From Rosa chinensis (lineage: Eukaryota; Streptophyta; Magnoliopsida; Rosales; Rosaceae), in NCBI RefSeq assembly GCF_002994745.2, contig NC_037094.1, positions 8,741,001 through 8,805,000 on the forward strand: 64,000 nucleotides of DNA, read 5' to 3'. The notes beneath the pieces are model-generated. The model did no database searches, was not told the DNA's origin, and saw only the letters and a program-made list of their open reading frames with translations. The translations under genes were made by a program, and so were the position numbers. Shown here piece after piece: positions 55,984-64,000 of the stretch (positions are counted from its first letter, which is position 1; each line of letters starts with the position of its first letter).

Positions 55984-57255
55984 ATTTGATTTTAACATAT
56001 ATACGTAGTTCAGGTCATAGATCAAAAAAAAAAAACAACAACAACTCATCTCTATTGTATACAGAAATGAAGATATACGCATACATGTATAGAGCATATT
56101 TTGCTGCGCAGCAATAAATTTTGCCTCTATATTTTCTAAATGGTGCTTGTTTCGATTCTCGCCTCTTTTACATATTTGAGGAATTTTAGTTCATATCTGG
56201 GATAAGGACAGGTCCAATTTTGGATAACCCTCGATTATTGTTACTAATTAAGCTGCACAAGATATATGGAACGGAATAATTAATACCGTGTGTTAGTATG
56301 ATGCAAACGCCTTATATATATAAATTTATATATGTCGGTCTTAATTATATGCAGCTTCTGCTGCTAGCTAGTTTATTTATGAATTATATACATGTTTGGT
56401 CTTGTTTGAATTAAATTATTCACTTGGAAGTAATGCCGCGAGTAAAGATTTTTTTAATGAGTCTGCAACTTGTTTATGATATTGTTTTCTTTACAATCAT
56501 CACTACTATATATACTATGTATTAAAAGGTATATATATATTACTTGCAGTTTTCTTTTCTTGGTGAAGGTATGATGTACCAATTTGATTAATTTAGCTAT
56601 CAAATCGGGAAATGTTATCAGCACTCAATTGATTATAGATTATAGCTTCATTTGTATGAAAATTGTAGGACGAACCGACGAACTGAGATAAGTGATATTT
56701 GATTGAATACTCGCATGTCTAAAATATATTAATAAATAAAACAAAATAAATAAACTATAGAGACAGCAAGCAATCGCCAGAATTAATAACGATCGACACT
56801 ACTTCCGTGTTGATGAGAAGAAAATTGGTGATGATGAGGGGTCTCATGATCGCCAACTCAGGAACACAGTGCAAGTTCTGTACAGGAGGTACGAACCCTA
56901 GCAATGCGGAGTCCTCTAGTATATTATGGTCTATTAACTTTGCATTGTCATATTACATCCGGCATTAATAGTTACAATAATATTCTAAGATTACCAAAGG
57001 AGAAATCTTGTTTTGCCTTAGCTAGCTTCACCGTGGGTGCGGTGGGAACCTGGTGTTGTAATGTTAACCAGCCTACTTAGCCAGTTGATCGATGCTTACA
57101 TAACTCTTGGACAAATACGTGAGCAGTTGACAGCTTAAGCAAACCGTCACCTCTAATTAGTCTTGCAAGCAACCGCTCATTTAATTTTTAAAAAGGATTA
57201 GGTACAGGCAAGCACATGGTTCATTGCGTCTCCGTGACATCAATCATTAGTATAT
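55984..57255. other. 3' flank of the SAUR gene, nothing further recognised
   Basis: AT-rich with small TA tracts. A tract near 56805-56905 (GATGATGAGGGGTCTCATG) has codon-like composition but no frame worth calling. Confidence 0.35.
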
Positions 57256-58018
57256 ATAATATGGGGGTGTATTGTATATGGAATTAGTAGAACATTTTAA
57301 GAAATCTATGGAATTTAAAAGTCTAGACGTATTCATTAATATAGATTTTCAGTAGTCCATGAAAGTCTTGCGGTATTGGATTAGGATTTTGAAAAACTTT
57401 ATGAATTCCACAAAAATTTAGAGGTATTCAATTAGGACTTTTAAAAATGAATAAAAATTCAGAGGTATTCAAAATTTCAATCATACTTATGGAATTAGAA
57501 AATCAAGGATAATCATGGACTTTGTAATGTTAACTATACATACCAAATTCCAATAATTTTCTAGTCACCAGACCAAATATTTAAAAAAGTCTACCAAAGA
57601 TTTTTATTTTTATTTTTTATAAAAAAAATCTATCAAAGTTTTTTCTCTGCACGCAAAGAGGTTGGTTATCTATCATCTCTCTTTCTTGTTTCTTCTTATC
57701 TTTTCTCGAATCTTTCATGATATCAATATTTTATGATACCCAACATGTTCATTGCAGTTGTTGAATATGATTTTTTTTTTGGTTCAATTGTGATACTTGG
57801 AACCCTAATAGCAATAAAAAATGATTTATGAAACTCTAAGACCCAAATATTGTGGTCTACCCCTAAAACCTTAAATAGTGTTGCTATGAAATATTGTGTT
57901 TTGTCTTATTAATAATTCTCATCGATTTGAATTTATATCATGGTTCAAAGAAAGCTTCAACAATTGAATTTTGATTGATTGATTATAGAGCAAGACATTG
58001 ATCAATATTTTTATGATA

Positions 58019-58026
58019 TATGTTAA
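58019..58026. repeat. 8-bp target duplication TATGTTAA, left copy
   Basis: Identical to 58941-58948 after the right terminus; 8 bp is diagnostic of the hAT superfamily. Confidence 0.85.
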
Positions 58027-58940
58027 TAGGGCTGGGATTTTAGACCCGTAAAACCAAGGAACTGGTCCGAACCGACCGGTTCGGGTCAGTTTTCCATCTT
58101 AATTTAGTTGTTTTGCTCCTGTTTGGTTCAGATGCTACAGTGTCCGGCTCGGTTTTGATTCTCAACTATAGTTTCTCGTTTTACCCTAACTGAGAGTACA
58201 ATGTATAATTACACTTTACCCAATATATAATTAGGTGGCAGTATTTTAATAGGTAACCTCTTAATGGCAACCTCACGTGCTTTTGCCTTTATACTTTCTT
58301 TTCTCTAATTAAATACAAACCACAGACTCCCATTTCTATATGTCTCTCGACCCCACCATCTCCTTTTCTCTATTCTCTGTTTCTTTTTTAATCATACTTC
58401 CACAGTTCCATCTCTCCCCTCTTGGCCTCAACTATTCTTCTTCTCTCCTATTCCTCCTCATCCTCCTTATTCACTTCTTCGTATTCAACTATTCCAGTAT
58501 CATCCTAGTCGGAAAAAAAAACTATTAGCAAGCAGCAACCATGGTTCTCAAGACTGAGTTTTGTTGCTTCAGTGGCGCCGAGATCTACCTGGGTAGGGGA
58601 CTACGGGCATCAGATTCATCCGCTCCGATTCTCAGGTTAAACACCAAAGCCTAACTGCGCCTCTCTCTCTTCTCTCTCTGATTGATTTCTATACTCATCG
58701 TCTCCATCACTAATACTGGAGTTGTGGCTTGGTTTATGTTTTCCTGTTCCTGAATTCCAAATGCAAGAGGTACTTCCACAAATGGAACCGACCAATCGTG
58801 GAACCGATCCGATTCTTGTCTGTTCTGATTTTACTCGGTTTCAGAGTTTAGAAATCATCAAACCGACCCGAATCTTGTCCTGTCAGTTAGGTCTCAGTTC
58901 TTTTTTTCTTTTCTGGCAAACCCGAACCATCCCAGCCCTA
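58027..58940. mobile_element. hAT element (914 bp) carrying an RPL24 fragment
   Basis: Termini TAGGGCTGGGAT and its exact reverse complement; exact 8-bp flanks TATGTTAA. Subterminal GGTTCGGGT and ACCCGAACC-type words occur near both ends (58080, 58865, 58920). The centre (about 58320-58785) is not transposon DNA but a leader, first exon, intron and part of the second exon of a ribosomal protein gene. There is no transposase. Confidence 0.85.
58541..58781 (+). pseudogene. RPL24: Captured RPL24 (eL24) fragment
   Basis: ATG at 58541 opens MVLKTEFCCFSGAEIYLGRG. Cytosolic ribosomal protein L24 begins [20 protein letters not shown], so only a few residues differ. Eight extra bases (CTACGGGC) then shift the frame. 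Beyond them ATCAGATTCATCCGCTCCGA again encodes IRFIRSD, and the exon ends at 58635 before GTTAAA. After a roughly 100-base intron, GTTTTCCTGTTCCTGAATTC at 58738 encodes VFLFLNSKCKRYFHN, the next L24 block, and ends at 58781. The intron acceptor reads TTTATG instead of an AG. The L24 zinc-binding motif and C-terminal half are missing. The fragment cannot make L24, which normally sits in the large ribosomal subunit. Confidence 0.85.
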
Positions 58941-59565
58941 TATGTTAATAGGTGAAAACAAAATTGATGATAATAATTAACCATAAACATCAAGTGATCT
59001 ATATTGTATCTTTAAGTTATTGGGAGATTAGAAATGAGAACAAACTAGCTAGACAGAGTAATAATCATTCATTTGAGTCAAGTTCTACATAAGATACTTG
59101 ACCATTGAAGAGGCAACGGGTTATTATCTTGCTTTGCATTTGGACTGCATTGGTTGTATTTTTTTATTTTTTTTATTTTTATTTACATCTATAGAAGTCA
59201 TTCATAATAAAGTATATAGAATTTCAAGAATCAATAAAAAGTTTGTTGCTAATTAAAATCAATGGTTTTAATAAATCAATAGCAGTCTATCAACTTTTTA
59301 AAGAATCCGTGGACTCTTCAAAAAGTCTGTCATTTAAAAAAATTCTGCACAAATCCAAATACAATACACCCCTGTAATGTAAACCTAAATCTACTAGTTC
59401 TACATCCAAAGGTTAATCTTTGCTAAGACTGTGCAAAATGCCATGACATCCAATTCAATAATGGTTTTGTTTAGGATGGTTCACAGTGTGATATTATATC
59501 TAACTTTGATGCATAACTGAATTCACCTTCCCACAATTTTTTTTTTCATTTCTTTTTGCTCACTA

Positions 59566-59900
59566 CAACAAAACTGGGCAATCAACATCATTCCAAATGG
59601 TGTGTATTGATAGAATAGACTCCAATCATTGCTGTGAAAACCCAATAGCCACCACTTTAGACACTATTATGGGGTTGGTTTCCTTTGCTGCTGTGACATA
59701 TACCCAAAGAGACAATATTAGAATTTTGGTGCTTTAGAATTGTGGATCCTACCATGCCAATGGTGCCTCAAATGGATTTTATAAAACTTTTTATGTTTCA
59801 CACCATTGTTGACAATGGTGACTTTAGAAATTTCAAATTAAAAAAAAAATCCAAATATGAAATCATTTCATGTGGATCTAAAGCACTCCTTTTGATCAAC
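59566..59900. mobile_element. Possible left end of another CACTA element
   Basis: CACTACAACAAAACTGGGCA at 59566 has the CACTA-type terminus. It is followed by short words such as ACCATTGTTGACAATGGTG and GCTGCTGTGACA that could be subterminal repeats. No partner terminus was found in the window. Confidence 0.35.
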
Positions 59901-60369
59901 AATACTCTTAGTTGAATACAAAATATTCTGCATACATAAAACTATCTAGAAGTTGATGTACGTTAAACTACTTGGAAGTTGAAATGTTCCTATACTAGTA
60001 GCGACACTATCTATCTTCTCCTTCAATCACGAGCTACTACATATGACAATGTTAATATGAAATAACTTTTGAAATACAAAAACATAAGCTTGGTGCATAT
60101 CCAATTTCACAAAGAAGAAAAAATACATACCCTATTATTCATGTCATTTGTAGATCAATGTTGACCACGGATTCCTGAAAGTAACAGAGCCATATTGACA
60201 ATCAACAAAACAGAAACAAAATTGCAGTTTGAGGCCAATAATGAAATAACATGTCTAATTATTAGTTAGCATGCTATTTTGTAGGATTGGTGCTCCTTGT
60301 TTTCTAATTAATCAAGCACAATCACCACTTTAACCAACACCACCACAGTTACTTTTTGCCACACTGCAC

Positions 60370-60624
60370 TTACTAAAGCTTGGCTTTCATCGCAGTTTGA
60401 AGTTTCCAAAAACATTAGGAAACAATAAGAATGAGATAAGACATAATGATGCAAGCACTAGCTCAACAAATGGAATATTGCCGCTTCCTAATCAAAAAGT
60501 TTTAAGGAGGATATTACAGTCCTTTGATGTTAATAAAAGAAGGTCTCAGAGTTCTGTTGCATGTTTTATTTCCCGAGGTCTGGATGTATATGACCTTAAC
60601 ACTTCCAGAGGACGCTGGTATGTA
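60370..60624 (+). other. Exon-like frame of unknown gene
   Basis: The open stretch contains ASTSSTNGILPLPNQKVLRR, then ILQSFDVNKRRSQSSVACFI and DVYDLNTSRGR, and ends at a consensus donor (CTG|GTATGT). It may be an exon of a gene carried by the putative CACTA element at 59566. I recognise no family, and no second exon could be placed. Confidence 0.3.
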
Positions 60625-60679
60625 ATCAGTTTCATATCGATCAACAATTTCAACAACATGCTAAAAAGATGTTCCTGAT

Positions 60680-62110
60680 TAAGGACATATAGAGCTAGAA
60701 AACAATAGACAGTTATGCATCAAATTGGGTTTCACTTTAACATACATATCGGGAAGCAAATAGCTAGGGTAGCAACTCCAATGTTTATCAAAACGATTGC
60801 AATGAGCATGAATGCTATGATTACCTACAAGCACAAGTGTATAAATAGTACAGTTGGAATTCTAACAGGTATATGGATACCAAGCAGACATATGATTCAA
60901 TGCTAGAAAGCCTACCCATTTTGGCATGAGAATTGGCTTATGCTGGAAGTTCCTGCTGAATAAATCTTGAATCTGAAAGGATTAAATTTTCAAGATACCC
61001 ATCAGTTTATGATTAATCATAAGGCTACTAAGAACCTAACTATTTTGCAAGGCACTAAATTGGGACTTTTTGCAATTTGTAATTATGTTGCATCAACTAG
61101 TCTTTCACATAGGTAAACTGGAATCACATAAAGATTTCCAAAACCAGTTACCACATCTTCCATGAATTGATTATAGTAATAGTGCATTATTTATGTTAGG
61201 CTGCCAGATGTTATATGCCTCAAACTTAATGTTTGGCATTGTAAAACCACCAGTGCTGGTTTCTTGAATATGTACAAGTTGAGTCTTATTAAATCAGTAT
61301 AAATAACATGAAACTATCTCAAAAACTCACTTTCACAAATTAGACTACCAAAATCAGACAATCAACTTCAAGAAAACTCCTAAACCTAACAAATACAAAC
61401 ATCTAGCTAATCGAAACCCGAAACACGAAGGCAGAAACACACAAAATCTCCATCTAGGAATTTCCCATATGAACTCAAATCCCTAAAAGAAGCAAAAATC
61501 CAAATTCTTGGAGAAGAAAAATTTACATTTGCGCCACTTGGACCTCCTGGGAGCAGCTGAATCGGCAGATACGGCACCGTATTGGAACTCATCATATACA
61601 AACCCTAACTTTTCCGCAAGAAAGACTCAACCTTTTCCGATAATTAAAGAAACCCAAAATATCAATTTGATGAGTTAAAGAAACCCACATGCTCACAATA
61701 CCATGTAACTGTAAGTGTCAGATGAGGAAGGTGTTGTAAGATTCAACGAAAAAAGCCGGCTTTTTACCCAATTGAAAGAAAATAATACATGTTTGGGGCG
61801 GAGGATGATGCCAAATGATGAGTAGAGATGAGGCCGATGATCTCGAATCGAGACTTGAGGTGGAAGACCCATTATGATTCGAATCTATAAGAACCAGATA
61901 GGAGCTTCTCACTTGCTGTTGAGGAGAGGAGTGATGCTGACATCTTCGAGGTCATTGTAGAGGTGGGTGTTGTTGCCAATACAATTGAAGGAAATTGGGG
62001 AGAGAAATAGGTCCACAGATCTTATTAGAACCAGCAGAATTAGGCAGATCTACAAGCGTGAACAGAAAGAGGGTTTGGGGAAGAAAATGTTTTTTTGGTC
62101 TAGTTGGGGA
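60680..62110. other. Intergenic DNA with weak exon-like tracts
   Basis: A minus-strand tract near 61600-61510 opens MMSSNTVPYLPIQLLPGGPS and could be a gene 5' end, but no continuation with good splice sites was found. Nothing else is supported. Confidence 0.3.
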
Positions 62111-62122
62111 AGAAAATATTAA

Positions 62123-62449
62123 GGGCACGTTTACTTACTTGGAATGGAATGGAATGTAATGGAATGATTACGGAATAAAAACACTCATGTGTTTACTAAC
62201 ATATAAAGGAATCAGAATGATTCCAGGTAAAAGAATTCATGTGTTTACTAACACATGAAGGAATCAGAATTGGTGTAGGTCCCACCTATTTATCAGGAAT
62301 CGATTCATGAATACTCAGGAATTCGATTACGAAGGGGGGAGATGAGTTTAGGAATCATTCCTTCGGAATCAATACCGATTCCTTTCTTCTCTCATTCCAC
62401 TTGTCTCCGATTCATGATTATTTTCTATTCCAAGTAAGTAAACGTGCCA
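62123..62449. mobile_element. Tourist-like (PIF/Harbinger) MITE, 327 bp
   Basis: The left end GGGCACGTTTACTTACTTGG and the right end, ending AAGTAAACGTGCCA, are inverted repeats of about 22 bases. TAA flanks both sides (62120-62122 and 62450-62452), the usual 3-bp duplication. Internal GGAATCA/TGATTCC words add further pairing. Confidence 0.75.
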
Positions 62450-62452
62450 TAA

Positions 62453-63610
62453 GAGCATATGAGGTAAGAAGAAAAGAGGAGTTCGATCAATATGTTGGGA
62501 TATAAAATAATAAAAGAACCAAACCCCCATTGTAATAATAGAAAAATGCATCGGCACCGATATAAGTAAACGTGAGGCTACCATTTACTAATAAGCAAAT
62601 GCATACACACTATTATAAGTAATAGTGAGACCATGCAAGTACACATTTGGGTTGGATATCTCCCACAGACACCATTAGCCGATTCGTGCCCAAACAATGG
62701 TCGCCTTAGCCTACTTTTGTGGTAGTACCTCCACGTAAATAAATAAATTTGCTCATGTGGTAAAACCAAATCCAAAGAAAATAGTAAAATAAATTAATGA
62801 AATGAAAAGAAAAGAAATCTTGAAAACCAACGTCTATGAGCTTCAGACAATTGCAAGTTGGACTGTAGGAAGTAGACCAGACGAGGCAGAAGGAATGGGG
62901 CTCCATTATGCGGGAGTCAATTTCTCAGAAAAAGAAGAAAAATATATAAGGTCAAACGCAATCCTTTTATCCCTAAGTTCCAATTTACACGTTTAATCTG
63001 ACCTAAGCTAGACGATAGCTAGTGTTTCATCCTAGCTAGCTTTCACTTTCAATATGTCATCATGAGGAGAATTCCTTGAAGTAAATATTCAACCTTTGCT
63101 TGGGGCTGCTGGCCAAATCAACTTGTCAACTAAAACTTCGACCTTACAAGGATAAGACAAGGCCACCGGAGGAATCTGGTGCTCTATCTTAATCACTACC
63201 CTATCTAACCCAGAATCAAATCTGCCAAATTGATAGCATGATATGGCATTACACAATTAATTACACGCGGTGGACGTTGTCTCCAAGTCTACGCGTACGT
63301 AGAACCACTTGAATACATGCGAATGTGTCTTTTTATGTTTTTATTTTTATTTTTATGACATATATGCGAATGTGTTCTTCAGGAGAAATTATGGAAAAAG
63401 TTCCCGTGGGGCTGCTGCTGCTGCTGGGGGCTATATATTTATATCCATGAATCAGTGTATCAACCGAAAATTCAAAGTTTAATTCTTTGTCATGCATGTA
63501 TGTATACTCGTCAAGTTTTCAAATTGGTAGGCAATGGTAGGTTTAAACAGATCTTATGTTCACACTAATTATTAACATAATTGATAACCATGGCAGACAA
63601 GATGATCTAG
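62453..63610. other. Intergenic DNA, no gene recognised
   Basis: Short frames on both strands without motifs; a CTG repeat (GCTGCTGCTGCTGCTGG) near 63411-63427. Confidence 0.35.
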
Positions 63611-63615
63611 GGTTT

Positions 63616-63922
63616 TGCAGAAGGAAGAGAAAGAAGAAGAAGAAGAAGAAGACGCAGAGAGTATTTGAGAGAAAAGTTACTAATTAACAGAATCTGTTAA
63701 TTTGTTGAAGCATACGTTACAAATTTAAAAGCAAAGGGATCGTACAGCTATTTATACAACATGAGCTGATAGAAACATTAGCTAACTAATCAAGCTAATT
63801 AACTAGACAAACAAATTAGAGCAAGAATTAACTCTAGCTAATTAACTAACTAAATGTTCAGCTGCCATCAGCTGCCACGTGTCCTTATGCAATTGTTGTT
63901 AACATCAGAAATCGGTCAATCA
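63616..63922 (-). repeat. 3' LTR of a minus-strand Ty1-copia element
   Basis: On the minus strand a polypurine tract (GAGCTTGAGGAGGGATGTTA) is followed at 63922 by TGATTGACCGATTTCTGATG, the start of an LTR. It ends near 63616 in CTTCCTTCTGCA. A (CTT)n tract lies close to the LTR end (63632-63652), and TATAAATAGC on the minus strand at about 63748-63757 is a TATA box. The left boundary is inferred from TG at 63616; the target duplication partner lies outside the window. Confidence 0.7.
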
Positions 63923-64000
63923 CTTAACATCCCTCCTCAAGCTCAGCTAGGGTAACTAGCCTGAGATTGATGCAATGAGTGCGAAAGAGAGGAGAAGATA
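63923..64000 (-). mobile_element. 3' internal end of the minus-strand copia element (partial)
   Basis: The polypurine tract (63923-63948) and non-coding 3' leader of the element continue to the window edge. RNase H and the rest of pol would be expected beyond 64000. Confidence 0.6.

Larger units (their letters stand above)
57262..59373. repeat. Possible long terminal-repeat element with degenerate ends
   Basis: GGGGTGTATTGTATATGGAA at the left corresponds to the reversed right end GGGGTGTATTGTATTTGGAT near 59372. Weaker pairing continues inward (GAATTT, AGACTTTT words). This looks like a hAT- or Tourist-like element later invaded by the RPL24-bearing hAT element. I could not find a matching target duplication, so the superfamily is open. 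Confidence 0.4.

Noticed and set aside
1..64000. CRISPR array, rRNA or tRNA genes
   Set aside because: The tandem arrays lack regular spacers and the window is plant nuclear DNA; I saw no cloverleaf-type tRNA or rRNA sequence, although a dedicated scan was not possible.

Overview
The window is nuclear DNA of a flowering plant, almost certainly a eudicot. Rosaceae is my guess from general familiarity, not something the sequence proves. The evidence is spliced genes with GT/AG introns, a plant-specific SAUR gene, and Ty1-copia, Ty3-gypsy, CACTA, Mutator-like, hAT and Tourist-like elements of plant type. AT-rich intergenic DNA carries many TA, GA and CTT microsatellites. Only two host genes are credible: the 5' end of a gene at 1-201 (minus, possibly a MORC-type protein) and an intact intronless SAUR gene at 55426-55983 (plus). 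Everything else recognisable is transposable-element DNA or gene fragments carried by elements.

Layout. 1-4700: the edge gene, AT-rich DNA, a small tandem duplication and a LINE-like remnant. 4804-12702: a spliced Transposase_24 gene whose third intron holds a 5.3 kb CACTA element (6314-11643, target duplication AAG). That element carries the promoter and first coding exon of an LSM6 gene and an SGT1-like exon. 13500-37675: a nested block. An old minus-strand LTR (about 13500-15006 and 37256-37675) was split by a gypsy-like element (15012-37250, duplication CCGTT). That element then received an 8.7 kb CACTA element in its left LTR (15426-24136, duplication GAT), which itself contains a solo LTR (19106-21361, ATACA). 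It also received a 9.1 kb minus-strand gypsy element (25338-34441, ATGGT), which contains another solo LTR (29365-30864, GACTC). The undisturbed right LTR keeps the empty site of the 8.7 kb CACTA element, an internal control for that insertion.

37676-42144: AT-rich DNA with minisatellites, a hairpin and a Mutator-like MITE. 42145-49330: a Ty1-copia element with 218-bp LTRs (duplication GTATT), nearly complete but with two in-frame stops and a 172-bp duplication of its zinc knuckle. 50676-54550: a 329-bp Mutator-like MITE and a 3.5 kb Mutator-like element with a 1.8 kb solo LTR inside. 55426-55983: the SAUR gene. 57260-59373: a degenerate repeat holding a 914-bp hAT element that carries a broken RPL24 fragment. 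59566-62449: a possible CACTA end, an unidentified exon and a Tourist-like MITE. 63616-64000: the 3' LTR of a minus-strand copia element running out of the window.

How the parts work together: there is no operon-like cooperation. The main biology is serial insertion that can be ordered in time, plus capture of housekeeping gene fragments (LSM6, SGT1, RPL24, and one gene I could not name) by non-autonomous DNA transposons of the CACTA and hAT superfamilies. All insertion boundaries, target duplications and splice sites were read by eye from the sequence.
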